From contig JXTC01000003.1 of assembly GCA_002914845.1 (NCBI GenBank), forward strand, positions 2,475,261 to 2,539,260: a stretch of 64,000 nt of DNA, written 5' to 3'. Positions 22,755 to 34,309 of the stretch are shown here, piece by piece (position 1 is the first letter of the stretch; every line of letters begins with the position of its first letter). This DNA is from Trema orientale (taxonomy: Eukaryota > Streptophyta > Magnoliopsida > Rosales > Cannabaceae). The notes beneath the pieces were generated by a model. It made no database searches. It was given only the letters and a program-made list of their open reading frames with translations, and was not told the DNA's origin. Both the position numbers and the translations under genes were made by a program.

Positions 22755-24253
22755 CTTAGAACTTAAATTGTACTACTTAATCTTGTGATTCACATTAAGT
22801 CGTTAAATTTCCTTTGGGGGAGAATTGGAAGACCCGGTCTGAAAAAAAAAAAGGTATTTCCATGTTAGATTTTTTAAACTCAAATAAGTCTCTTGCAGCC
22901 AATTGGAAAAAATTGAGATGCATTTGATCGCCAAGACCAAGTTATTGTGGATTTTATCTATAACATTAAATCTACAATGATGAGTTAATTCATTGCATTT
23001 AATTTAAAATAATATCATGAGCACTAGTGGTGTGGTTGGTTATAATTAATAAATTAAGTTTTATATAAATTTTTTTTAATATGTAATTATAATCATCTAG
23101 TGATAGACTGTTACCTCATATGGTTTTGACACTATATAATGTCTTATATCATTATTTTTTAATTTAAATCATGTTTTTATAACTTGTACTTTTCTGACAT
23201 GAAGGGTTAATTTTATGTTTTTTTTTTTTAATTAAAAGGACGAATGAGATTTTGATGGTGGGTTATTTCCCAGAATTATTTTCATTCGGTTGGGTTTCTA
23301 AAAGTGATGTGAGGGCTCGAACAAAACAATAAACGTCGTCCTTTACGTTAGGACACGGAATGTGTAGCAATAAAAATGCACTTTCAGGTTATCAAGACAA
23401 ACGTGAAACGCATGTGACTATGATGAGATCTGGTTAAATATGGTTATTCAGCTTTTTATTCCATTGGTCGAATCGAATTCTTCTTACAATTATATGTTAA
23501 CGAGATAAGTCGATAATCTTTGGAACAGAAAAGTACAAATAAATATGCTGATGACATGTAGAGTAAATTTTTTTTCTCTTTGTTTAGAAAAAAATGATAA
23601 TAGTGCAAATCTATACAAACGAAAAGCCGCTACGATGGGACTAACTGCCCCCAACTCTAGGGGGCAAAACGGTGGATTTTCACGTGAATAGTTACCAGCT
23701 CGTGTGGCTGCCAAACCGGGTAAAAATCTACAGTGGTATTGCCAACCGCTAAAACTTCTGGCATTTAAGACGAGTATTTAATATTCTCACTACAAAACGG
23801 CGCGTTTAAGAGCCTTTTAAATATCACAGAGAGAAGGGAAAAAAAAAAACCTTTCCAATACTCCAAATGTCATTATCACCCTTCTAAAATAGGCAAATTC
23901 TCACTCTGTCCACTACGTGTCACAACATTTGTGGTCAGAGCATAAATGAAGCAGGGACTTCCCTTACTGGAACATATTGATTTTATTACCCTAAAAATCC
24001 TCGCTCGTGTAAAATTTCGAATAGAAAATTCTTGCCCTAAATCTGAATCTAAATTTAGCTCCGTATAGACCCGAGTCACCGAGTCAAAGCCTCACACAGT
24101 TTGAGTTTCAACTCCAAATCAATTTATGATCTCCGCATGGGTTTTTCTCCAATCTACAAGGGACTTGAGCTAATTCCTGTAAATCCCAGATCCGAAATTT
24201 TGTCTTTCGGGTTCTACAATGGCGAATCACTGAAACAGAGTTAAGCTTCTTCA
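22755..24253. other. Intergenic DNA and leader of the At1g75140-like gene
   Basis: No gene is recognised. The last few hundred bases are the probable promoter and leader of the next gene. They include an AACGGCGCGTTTAAG word near 23796 and a five-codon uORF, ATG GCG AAT CAC TGA, at 24219-24233. Confidence 0.5.
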
Positions 24254-26281
24254 ATGGCGAATCCCCTCAAAGGCAAGCTCTTTTTGATCTATTTTCTTTT
24301 GCTTTTAGCTTCTCCGCCTCTTTCTAGGGTTTTAGTGAGTTGTGACTCGGTCCCAATTCAAGACGAGTCCGTACACGAATCTGATCAGGAACCCGAAACG
24401 AAAACCGGGACTAGTTTGGATCCACAGCAAGTTCTGTTACAAAAATTGGATGAAATAGTGAAGAACCTTAGCGAAATAGTTACTAGATTAGAATCCAAGC
24501 TATCAGATTCCTCCAAAAGGGGACTTAGTGGTGAGGACAATCGAGCCATTGAGGCTTTAAAGTGGGATCTTTTAGAAAAGGAAAAAATTGATCAAAGAAA
24601 GAGAAACTACGAGTCCAAAGGGTCCATTAAAGAAGTTGAAGAAGAGGGTCAAATTCGAGATGGAGAGAGATCGAGAGCTGTGTCGGTTACGAAGTACAGC
24701 CCCTTTTGGTCTGAGAGGTTTCAGTTTGTCTCGGCTGTGAAATTGGATTCTCAGGCGACTTGTATAAGCGTCTTGCCATTTAGGGACTACGAGGGACTAA
24801 GCAAGTATGTCGCTGTTGGGGATGAGAGAGGGACTGTTTATGTGTTTTTGAGAAATGGGGATGTTGTGGTTCAGCATCATACACTCTCGGACTCGCCCAT
24901 TACAGCAATGGTTTCGTACATGTCGTTTTATAAGAACGAGAGTTTTGTTGTCACGGGGCATAAAAATGGCGCGGTCTTGATTCATCGGATTTGGGAGGGA
25001 TCAAGTGGAGAAGATTGGAGCTTGCTATATATGGAAAACACAGGTAAGTTTGTGTCGTCTGATAATGGTGGAGATAGGTTATCGATTACAGTCTTGGAAG
25101 TTCATCATGCTGGAAGGATGAAGTACATTTTGGCCACTGATGTTAGTGGGAAAATTTGGGTTTTCAAAGAGAATGGGACATTTCATGGTTCAGCTATGCC
25201 AAAAAGTAGGCCACTGGTTTTCTTGAAACAGCGGCTTCTGTTTCTGACGGAGAGTGGTGCAGGGTCTTTGGATTTGAGAAGCATGAAGATCAGGGAGACT
25301 GAATGTGAAGGTTTGAACCATTCTCTTGCTCGGAATTATGTCTTTGACACGATGGAGCGGTCTAAAGCGTACGGGTTTACATCAGATGGTGATCTGATCC
25401 ATGTTTTGCTCTTAGGAGATATAATGAACTTCAAATGCAGGGTTAGATCCAAGAGGAAGTTCGACATGGATGAGCCTCTTGCATTTCAGGCAATAAAGGG
25501 ATATTTGCTTATTGTAAGTGAGGAGAAAATTTTCGTTTATAACGTTTCATCTCAACACTACGTTAGAGTTGGAGCTCCTAGGATTCTTTTCTCTGCTGGT
25601 CTTGATGAGATCAGGTCATCTTTCCTGAATTATCAAACCATGGATTCAGATGCGGAGAGAAAAGCGGCAATCCCTTTGATAGCGAGCGACCGCGAAAAGT
25701 TTGTTGTTATTGGGCTTGGTGCTGGGTATGTGGGCATGTATCGCTCTAACCTTCCGGTATATAAAGGTGAATTCAATACGATATTTTGGACCAGCCCTGT
25801 GTTGTTCTTTATACTCTTTCTTTTTGGAGCGTGGCAATTTTTTGCTAAGAAGAAGGAAGCACTTACTTCATGGGGACCAGATGATCCGTTTAGTTCCACT
25901 TCCATGGCAGCCGGTGCAACTACTGGTGCTCCATTGGGCGCAACTAGCTCTGGAGACAGAGGAGACCGATCTTTCATAGATTCTTCTTCAAGAAATCCCG
26001 ATATGATGGACCTTAGAGGCAGTGGTCTCAGAGGTCCAGCGAGAAGGTATGTTTCTCCACCGAGATATTCTGGTGGAGCAACTAGTTCCTTTAGGCCAGC
26101 TTCTGTTGATCATAACTCCAGAGCAGCATCTGTTGATCATAACTCCAGAGCAGCATCTGTTGATCCTAACTTTAGAACTTCAGAGCTGAAATATAGGGGC
26201 TCGGGTTTAGAGTCATCAGGCTTTCCTAAAAGAAGAGAGAGTTTGTTTATAAACAACCAAGGGGTGGATGATAGCAACTAA
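24254..26281 (+). CDS. At1g75140-like membrane protein, intronless (675 aa)
   Basis: The protein resembles the Arabidopsis 'uncharacterized membrane protein At1g75140' family; its molecular role is not known to me. A hydrophobic N-terminus (LFLIYFLLLLASPPL) acts as signal peptide or anchor. Residues about 55-120 are charged and coiled-coil-like. Residues about 145-490 contain repeated beta-rich blocks such as YVAVGDERGTVYVF, FVVTGHKNGAVLIHR and YILATDVSGKIWVFKENG, suggesting a WD-like propeller, presumably lumenal. One membrane segment follows at about 511-532 (SPVLFFILFLFGAWQFF). A Ser/Gly/Arg-rich tail carries a nine-residue repeat (ASVDHNSRA) at about 615-642. The frame is a single exon with no breaks. 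A candidate polyadenylation signal AATAAA lies at 26400. Start chosen at ATG 24254; a tiny uORF precedes it. Confidence 0.85.
   Translation: MANPLKGKLFLIYFLLLLASPPLSRVLVSCDSVPIQDESVHESDQEPETKTGTSLDPQQVLLQKLDEIVKNLSEIVTRLESKLSDSSKRGLSGEDNRAIEALKWDLLEKEKIDQRKRNYESKGSIKEVEEEGQIRDGERSRAVSVTKYSPFWSERFQFVSAVKLDSQATCISVLPFRDYEGLSKYVAVGDERGTVYVFLRNGDVVVQHHTLSDSPITAMVSYMSFYKNESFVVTGHKNGAVLIHRIWEGSSGEDWSLLYMENTGKFVSSDNGGDRLSITVLEVHHAGRMKYILATDVSGKIWVFKENGTFHGSAMPKSRPLVFLKQRLLFLTESGAGSLDLRSMKIRETECEGLNHSLARNYVFDTMERSKAYGFTSDGDLIHVLLLGDIMNFKCRVRSKRKFDMDEPLAFQAIKGYLLIVSEEKIFVYNVSSQHYVRVGAPRILFSAGLDEIRSSFLNYQTMDSDAERKAAIPLIASDREKFVVIGLGAGYVGMYRSNLPVYKGEFNTIFWTSPVLFFILFLFGAWQFFAKKKEALTSWGPDDPFSSTSMAAGATTGAPLGATSSGDRGDRSFIDSSSRNPDMMDLRGSGLRGPARRYVSPPRYSGGATSSFRPASVDHNSRAASVDHNSRAASVDPNFRTSELKYRGSGLESSGFPKRRESLFINNQGVDDSN
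26102..26182 (+). repeat. 27-bp in-frame repeat in the At1g75140-like gene
   Basis: A 27-bp unit at 26102-26128 is repeated exactly at 26129-26155, and a diverged third unit follows to 26182. It adds nine-residue steps (SVDHNSRAA) to the cytosolic-side tail. Copy number may vary between individuals. Confidence 0.9.
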
Positions 26282-26649
26282 CTTGTATGAACTTTTATTT
26301 CAGCAGTTAAGTTACTTTAAAATTATTCTTAAAAGATTCATTTGGCACTATAGCGCCATTTGAAGTTGCACTGGTTGCTTCTGTAACCTTGCTCGCAGAA
26401 ATAAAGTTATTGAAAGATAAAAGGATTCAAGTACTCCTTTGACCTTTCTTTTCTATTTCGTGAGAAAACTTTTACGTCTTTCTCCCGTTCTATAAGATTT
26501 ACATCAGTGTGTAAATTATGCAAGGGAAAGACTAGTATAAAATCTTGTGTTTTGAACAAATTTGTCAGAAAATTCAATATGCCCAAAAATGTGAGAGAAA
26601 CTCAAGGCTGTGTTTGGTCGGATAGGTAGGAGAGAGAGAATACCCAAAA
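26282..26649. other. 3' UTR and flanking DNA
   Basis: This contains the probable 3' UTR of the At1g75140-like gene. A GGCTGTGTTTGG phrase at about 26608 is repeated as GGCTGTGTTTG at about 26667, probably tied to the adjacent MITE. Confidence 0.4.
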
Positions 26650-26661
26650 TGTCTTAGAAAC

Positions 26662-26971
26662 TCTAGGCTGTGTTTGTAGGAGGAAGAGAAGATAGGAAAG
26701 AGATACTGAAGCGGAAGGACTGAGAAGTTACATTCTATACTAAATTATTAGCTTTATGATGTAATGTTAACATTATCCATGTAAGACGTGGACATTCATC
26801 TTCTAAAATCTCTTAATTATGGAGGGATTAAAAATTAGCTCAAACTAATCCGTTAACTAATATCTTTCCTCTTAGAATTTTTCATATCAAAAAGTCACGA
26901 TATCCAGCCATAAATTAATCCTCTCACTCCTCTCTTTTCTTACAGTTCGACCTCCTACCAAGTGCACACTA
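26662..26971. mobile_element. Candidate MITE with GTAGGAGG ends
   Basis: The left edge TAGGCTGTGTTTGTAGGAGG matches the reverse complement of the right edge, TAGTGTGCACTTGGTAGGAGG, with a few differences. GAGAGG-type words follow in both arms. No coding sequence and no clear target duplication were found. Confidence 0.4.
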
Positions 26972-26997
26972 GGATTACAATATATATATATATATAT

Positions 26998-27148
26998 GGG
27001 CATGGATGTAGTCCTGCTTGCGGGATCGGTTCCGTTCATGTTTTGGCCAACAAAAGTCATGTTTTGGCCAACACAGATTAGTTAAAATATGACTTGTGTT
27101 GGTCAAAACATGAACGGGACTGGTCCCCTCGAGGGGACTACATCCGCG
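26998..27148. mobile_element. Hairpin MITE inserted in a (TA)n tract
   Basis: Arms of about 60-70 bp fold on each other: CATGGATGTAGTCC and GTTCATGTTTTGGCCAACA on the left match, inverted, TGTTGGTCAAAACATGAAC and GGACTACATCC on the right. The element is flanked by (TA)n on both sides (26981-26997 and 27149-27162). Insertion into or expansion of a TA microsatellite is known for some MITEs such as Micron. An inner phrase, CATGTTTTGGCCAACA, occurs twice in tandem in the left arm. Confidence 0.75.
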
Positions 27149-27162
27149 TATATATATATATG

Positions 27163-28574
27163 CATATAGGTCATAACGAACTTTCAAATTAATTATCTAT
27201 CAAATCTCTCCCCGTGTACTCATAAAATTGGAGAAACTTTGTAAAAATTAAGTACCCAAGAACCAAATTCGCCATATTATACTTGTAACCACGATATACT
27301 ATTTTTTTTTTATCAAAAAAAGATTGAAAAAACATGTCACCCTCTCCTAAGTTTTGCATTTTTCGTTTAATGATATATTTACTTTGACGAGCTTTAGTTG
27401 AGTACTCTTACTAAAGGCCACGCTATTTTCCCCGAATTATTTCCTAATTTCACGAATATAAAGAGTGACCTTTTTTTTTAGGTATGTAGAGAGTAAGGAA
27501 TAATAGGTAATTAAATTAGAAAGTTCGTTATGATAATATTATAGTTCTAGCATTCCTATGTTTGATATTTCTAAGAACAAAGATTCTCTATTAAAATTAG
27601 ACAAAACATAGAGTTCCGTATGATAACACTAGTATGCATCGAAACCTACGGCGTCTTTTGGCGTGATTTATTATCATGATTGAGCAACGCGCTAAGCATT
27701 GATATACCAACCAGAGTGGAAACCCGATTACCATGTTGATGATGTCGTTTTCCAACTACAACCACTTCTTTTGATGTCGTTCATGTCACCTTTCGTTTGA
27801 TGGATGCAGTAAGAGAGTTGAGAAAGACATTCTCCCCTCTGTAGTGAGTACGGTGACATTACGTTTCTGTCTTTTGTAGACCAGTCAAGAGACTGTCACC
27901 GTTAAATACCTGAGTTCTGAGGTTAACCGTCGTCTTTCCTCCCACACCACGACAATGCTTAAACATGGTTTCTGCACTTAGGCTTAAACATTCGTTAAGT
28001 TGTCCGCACGGTCGGCAAGTCTCCTAGGCTAGCTGTTTCGGACTAAGGACGTCATGATTCCTTGTTACTCAGTTGTGGAAGTATATTCGGAACCTTTCAA
28101 ATAATTAGGATTTCGCTTCTGGTAATTATTTGTTATACCAAAAGAAGTTTAAAATATTGACATCTAAGTCATTACATTGATATGATCAAAAAATTTTAGA
28201 AGCCAGAGTAAAGATACTGGAGAGCATGACATAAGTAATATTCTCAAGATTGGCATTAAATGGGAGGGATTGTGTACAATGGGCCATTGTACGAAACCAC
28301 AGGAAACAAGAAAAGGACGTAGAGCCAAGCCTAAACATTAAACATTAATTTCAAAACCTATCATAAGATTGCGCCTTAGAAGATAGAACATCTAGATGTA
28401 TGCACAAACCAATGCAAAAAAAAAATCTTTTATAAATTAAAAAATTAAAGGAGCAAAAGCGCATGTAATAAGCTAGCTGATCTACGCCACCGACGATTTT
28501 TCATAAAGATCCTTAAAATGTCAAAATCCGGAAAAATTTCAAGCATGAATGGATTATGGAGATGCAGATCCAGA
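27163..28574. other. Intergenic DNA downstream of CSN4
   Basis: No gene is recognised. The stretch at 27640-28080 is less AT-rich than its surroundings but has no long open frame and no family I recognise. Confidence 0.5.
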
Positions 28575-31500
28575 TCAAACAGGAATTGGCAATCCCTTCT
28601 TTGCCATGCTGTCCAAGACATCATTGAGGGCTTGACACAGGCCGACTATCTGTTTTTCAAAAAAAAAAAATATGTCAGAAATTTTAATCCAAGTGAAGAG
28701 GTAAAAATCATAAAAATGACATCACTTGGATGAACAATGTTGGTTTCAAATGTGTCCGCTTCCCAGTTTGGTAGCCAGTGAAAAGTAGGACAAAGACGAA
28801 TCGTTACCTGTTGATCCCATCGCTGCAGTTCTTCGGTGTCATCCTCGAAATGTATGACAGCTTCCACCTGACACAACTCTTATAAGATACGTGCTATCGG
28901 TATAACAAAGAGTACTTTTCTCTTAGACAAGAAAAGAGAACTAAATCTTCCAACAAAGAATGGAAGGTCCGAGTTTTACTTTTCTAATAAATTCCCATCA
29001 TATACTTCTTTTTTCACATAAATGAATGAATTTCATGAAAATAAGACTGAAAGGCAAGTTTAAGAGAATGCATTGCTCGACTGAAAACATACATTTCTTT
29101 TTCATATACACTTACCTGATCAATAGATCCTCTCATTCTATCCTCATAGATCATTCTTGATGCTATTTTTTCAGCCTGCAAGACAAAAATTATTTCAGAG
29201 ACATTAAGGATTGATTTACCAGAGTGAAAGGAATTATTGACTAGAAAAAAGGGCCACAAACAAAATTATAAGTAAAACTGATGGCTCAACACCATCATGT
29301 CCTCAACAATTTCTGGAAGACCTCAACACAGGCAGATATTCTAAATCCAGAAGTATTCCTTGCAAAGGAAAAAGAAAACAAACGGAACAAAGTAGACTCA
29401 CAATGAAACAACACTAAAGAATACCAGACAGAAAAAGTTCAAGACAAATATAAAACTTGCATTTAAAAAGAACTGATTTAAGCCAACCTTATTAACACCA
29501 AACTGAAGAAATCAAAAGCATAAAACAGAGTTCTGTAAATTACTAATTTATACCATGTCACCTCAACCATTTTAAGTGATTAGTTTTAACCAAAAACTCC
29601 ATACCAGCCATGGTAAACTCAAAGAGGAAAAAGAATCTATATCCACACGCATATATATACATATTGTTAATATTGTGTGAGAGGCAAACCAGTTGAGGAA
29701 CGAGACTCCACTTATCACAAATATCATATACGTTCATAATTCAAATACTTCATATGAAGAAAGTAACTAATTTGGAGAATCTGAGAATCTATTTTGTATG
29801 TCATCCCTTTTTAGATCAATCATCAGGATGCCGAAAATGAAAGACCCCTGAATCCTTTGTGGCTTCAAATATTCAAAGAAATAATAGTGTTGAGCAAGGA
29901 AAAGAAATTCACAATAACAACTTATGATAATAAGAAAGAAAAAGAGTAAGGAAAGACTTGTACCTTATGAGGTTCAATGCCCAGCAAGGTGCCCAACTCA
30001 TCGAAACTGTAGATAAAAATAAAACAATAACACCTTACAGATTAACCAATCCTACCAAAACATCATAATTGGACTAGAAGAACAAAAGCATCATATAAGG
30101 AAGCCTAAAATAAATAAATAAATACAGGAACCAACAACTTTCTCCTACCTTATGTTTGTGTAAAGTTTGCTTGCACTCAACAGATTATGCTCAATCATAG
30201 CACGATCAAGCACAGTAAAGTTGTCAGGAAGAATTGCTTTCTGTTAAAGCAAAATAATGGTGTGAGACGTAAATAAAATGTCTTAAAACTGTTGAGTAAA
30301 TACTGCATATGCAACAACCAGAAGAAGGGAGAAAGTGTCTATAACCTGATGTGCTTTTAATTCCTCAGCAAATGCATCAATCTCTGGTTTTCTCAAAATT
30401 CTCTCCAAGTACACCTAGCATCCCAACAATACAGCAGAGAAGGTTTTAAAGAATACAAGCAGGAGAAACAAAGTAAGTAAGTATAATACTGGTCAACACC
30501 AAAAGTATGTACCTTTTGGAGAATTGGATAAATTTTCAACTTTGAGCACCTTTCATCCTGAACCAAGTATCCCAAAGTATCAGAGAAATATAAGAACTGA
30601 AGGACAGAACAAGGTAGTAATTTGTTATATGTAAATGCATCATGAGAAGATAATTACTTTGTACAAAGTAGCAAGAACACGGGAGCGTTGGGGTCCTGCA
30701 GCAGCCAGAATGGTACACGTCACGGCAGCAGATAGAGCTTGCTCCAGTGCTTCCTCATCAATCTCTCTGGAATAGAATAAATAATGAAATAAAAAGTCAT
30801 CAATAACTTGTCACTAAATCAGGCCCAAGGGGAGAGAGAGAGAGAGGGAGGGGGGGGGGGGGGGGGGTTGTTGGTTGGGGGAAAGAAAATATTACAATTG
30901 TAAAGAATGGATTATAAGGTGGCATTTATAAGCAACAGAAAATCATAAAAAATTGAAAAAACTCGGAATTAAAGATAGAATTCAATGTCACATACTCATC
31001 TCCTATTTTTCTCTTCTCAATTTGAGAAATGTCATAGTAACGTAATGCTGCTTCCAAGAACTTCCTCTTTAAATCTAAAATCCTCGCATAACATACCTGG
31101 CAAGAAAAGAGAGGGGGTGTGGAGTAAACATCATTTATAAAAATTGCTTTACATGCAGAATTTAACAATATCGTTCTCATGAAATGTCAGCGAACCTTGT
31201 ACTGTAAGTTCAGAACTTCCTGCTGACTGTTGCTAACCAAGAATGAAGCCTTATTAATAAAAGCTTCTGCATTAACAGCATCGTCGTCCTGCATTTTGTA
31301 CATGCAAAAAACGTGAACTTAAGTCGAAAAATATAGCAACAACTACAGACTTAAAGATCTAACGATTTGGCATTAAGAAAATTAGTGGGACATGAATTGC
31401 ATGTGCAAAAGCCAAATAAAGGCATAATCCCACAGCAACTAAAGTTCTGGAATGACAATATGTCAATATCTGAAAAGATACCACAGACTGGCAGACATAT

Positions 31501-32615
31501 GTTAAAGTACCATCACCCGATCCAATGCAAAGAAAAAACTACTCGCCACGAACCCTCTGAATGTAGAGACATTCATCCAGGTAGCTTACTATCAGGGGGC
31601 TCAAATTCAGTTGTGTGATAAATCTTCTTAACCAATGAATTACATGAGGAGAATGAAGTCAATGTACCTCAAGATACAGACGAGCTACTTGGACACATTT
31701 TGACAGCCTGAACGTATCATCAATTACTCTGACGAAGACATCAAACAAAATTGCAACTGATCAATATTTTAAAAAAATTGTGACATACCCACTTTCATGA
31801 TATAAACATGAAAACAAAAATAGGATCTTACTCTCAGACCTCATTCCAGAATCTAGATCAATGCCACTGAGCATCTGAGCTGCTTTAGACCACTGCTGTT
31901 CAGATTCATACAGTTCAGCAAGTTTCTCTCGAATGATTAGCACCTGCAACAGAGAAAAAGAAAACCCAATAGTAAAAGGTTAAAGTCTCTCCAACACTCA
32001 TCTGCAAAAACTTCTGCATTCCTTTACCGGATAACCAATACAAAACCCTACTCCCCTCGATATGACTAATCCAAAACCCCATCAGCTTCCATGGCCAAAC
32101 GTTCATATTCCTCACCGGCATAACACTGTGCCTTGAAAAGTACTATATTCTAGAACGAAAGAGAAGCCAAAACAAATTAATGGCGAAACGAACCTGTTCC
32201 TCGAACGAAACGACCCGAGGCTGAATCTGAGCAAGGATATAATGGGCAATCTCCTTCTGGGTTTCCGGCTGCAACCGCCCCAATTCTTGGGCAAAGGTCT
32301 GCAGAAGTTGACGCGACACCACCAGAGGTACATCGTCCGATAACACTGCGAATAGTAGAAGAAAGACATTCGTGAACCGATTAGGGCTAAACGAAGCGCC
32401 AAAACCAAAAATCCCAAAAAAGGTCAAATGGGAAACCCTAGAATTGCAAATCTCATATGAAAAGGAAGAAAGTTTGAGATGTTACTATGGTCGATGAACT
32501 TCTTGGCCTGGGCTGTGTCGTTGGAAGAGATTACGGAGGAGAGAATGTGCTTGTACTGCTCGATCTTTTGCCTCTGGTCCGAGATCGCAGACGCGTTCGC
32601 GAAGGCGCTCTCCAT
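28575..32615 (-). CDS. CSN4: COP9 signalosome subunit 4 (CSN4), apparent frameshift in exon 5
   Basis: CSN4 is a PCI-domain subunit of the COP9 signalosome, which removes NEDD8/RUB1 from cullins; Arabidopsis mutants are seedling-lethal fusca plants. Exons in gene order: 32615-32486, 32345-32194, 31943-31840, 31728-31668, 31289-31196, 31096-30996, 30766-30658, 30557-30513, 30414-30346, 30240-30149, 30006-29964, 29175-29116, 28867-28808 and 28649-28575. Hallmarks are [40 protein letters not shown], the PCI/winged-helix region ([28 protein letters not shown]) and the end GLPIPV. The product would be 397 residues, as in Arabidopsis. Exon 5 is 94 nt where 93 are needed: five A's at 31259-31263 (plus strand) where the reading frame calls for four, which puts a stop just after EAF. 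All other joins are in phase, so a sequencing error is likely. Confidence 0.93.
30850..30867. repeat. Poly-G homopolymer in CSN4 intron 6
   Basis: About 18 consecutive G's follow a GA-rich tract. This is unusual in AT-rich intronic DNA and prone to sequencing error. It reads as poly-C on the CSN4 transcript strand. Confidence 0.9.
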
Positions 32616-33729
32616 GGCGGTTCAAGGCCGTGAAACCCTAAGATTTGGGGGAAAATCGCTGAGGGCTCTGGCTGTGCTAGTCCCTTATGCTGCTATGGTG
32701 TGGAGTGTAATGTGGGACTTTAGAACAAGTCGACGGCAATTTCTTCCAGTGAGTTAATATAGCGAACGGTGCACCGATTGCGTGAATGTAAAGCAAGTCG
32801 ATGTGGGACACGTCACGAGCGCCGAATGGCATTTTTGGGATTTTTAAGGGTGAAATTACCAAACTAACCCTTTAGTGCCTTCTGGTTATTTTATTGGCCC
32901 CAATTTTCCTTCTAATCATCGCTTGTCGTTTTATAATGATATTGTCGTTTTGTATTTTTTTTATTTTGTAGTAATTGTCGTCTTTTCTTTCTTATCGTTT
33001 TCAATTTTCATTGTGGTTTCTTTAGCAGCCGTTTTCCTTTTTTTATTTATTTATTTTTTATTTTTTAGTTTATGTTGTCCTTTTATTGTCATAGAGTTAT
33101 TTTCATTCTTAGACCTCTCGAACTGTAACTCATGAATTGTCATATATTTCGTTCTACTACAAATTAAATTTTTCCTCCAGATTTTCCAATGTTCAATTCT
33201 GGGTCATGATTTTTCTTTTAGAAAATAAAAAAAAGAGCTAATGATTCATAACAAAAGAATTTAATATGATAAAAACATAGCTCTGATAGAAAAATGGGGC
33301 ATTTAAAAATTTAAGTGCAAAATGAAAATAACCATTGTACTTGCCGTCGTTCTCCATCTTTTGTAGCTTTTTGTTTTCGGAAATTTTTTAATTATTATCG
33401 TTTATATTTTTACCATTGGTTTCCAATTTTAGGTTGTCCTTCCCCACAAATTAAGCTACTTTTAAAAAAACATAATTATTAAAAAACATTTTTTCGTGTA
33501 AAACAAATTTATTATTTCGAATTTCTACAACTGACGATTTATTAATTAAAACTTTTTTTTTCCTGAAAAGCAGAATAACAGCTTTTGTATTTTTATTGAA
33601 CATGAATTTTAATTAAAATCTATTTTAATGCCATGTGCAGCCAGGAAAAACGTAACTAATGAATGGAGCATCACTTTTCAACTTTGTTACCTAAATTCGT
33701 TTAAATCTTTTTCTTCTCTTGATAGAGTG
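32616..33729. other. CSN4 upstream region and intergenic DNA
   Basis: The first 100-200 bp are the probable CSN4 leader and promoter. The remainder is T-rich. The 86-codon frame at 32875-33135 is made of hydrophobic codons from T-runs and is not convincing. Confidence 0.5.
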
Positions 33730-34301
33730 TAGGAATGGCAATGGGGCGGATCGGGGACGGTTTTTTAATTACCATCCCCATCCCCGAAAGCCAATCACAA
33801 TACCATACCCGCCCCATTAACCATTCTTTTTGATGCGGGGACGGTGCAGGTATTAACCAATGGATAACGGGAAAAACCGCGGTTACCCATTACCCATTGA
33901 TAATATTAAAATATTAAAAAATTAAGATGAAAATACTAAATCCTTTTCATAATCAACAAAATATTAAACACAACAATATACTAATAATTTTTAAACTCTA
34001 AAATTTAAATATATAAGTACATATAACTCTCCAAAATCATTATTTTACCAAAGATATAATAATATAGATAGTGTAAAATTAAATAGATATTTATATGTAT
34101 AATAATTTTTTTATGTAAATATATATATCGGGGCGGGTACGGTGCAGATTATACTAATACCGTCCCCGTACCATACCCGCATATTAACGGTACGGTTATT
34201 CCCCGCCCCGGTCATTTTCCCCGCTTGAGCGGTTTTTCCCCTACCCATTCGGATCGGATAACCATGGATACCCGTAACCATGGGTTATATTGCCATCCCT
34301 A
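33730..34301. mobile_element. hAT MITE, 572 bp, perfect 8-bp TSD
   Basis: The left end TAGGAATGGCAATGGGGCGG and the reverse complement of the right end, TAGGGATGGCAATATAACCC, match as hAT-type terminal repeats. The 8-bp flanks ATAGAGTG at 33722-33729 and 34302-34309 are identical. GC-rich subterminal words (GGGGCGG, CCCCGTACC, CCCCGCCCC) bracket an AT-rich core, and there is no ORF. The ends share the TAGRGRTGGCAA pattern with the larger hAT element at 5.3-9.2 kb but the families differ. Confidence 0.92.
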
Positions 34302-34309
34302 ATAGAGTG

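Noticed and set aside
25633..25977. Antisense ORFs opposite the At1g75140-like gene
   Set aside because: No recognisable domains; the plus-strand frame is conserved along its full length.
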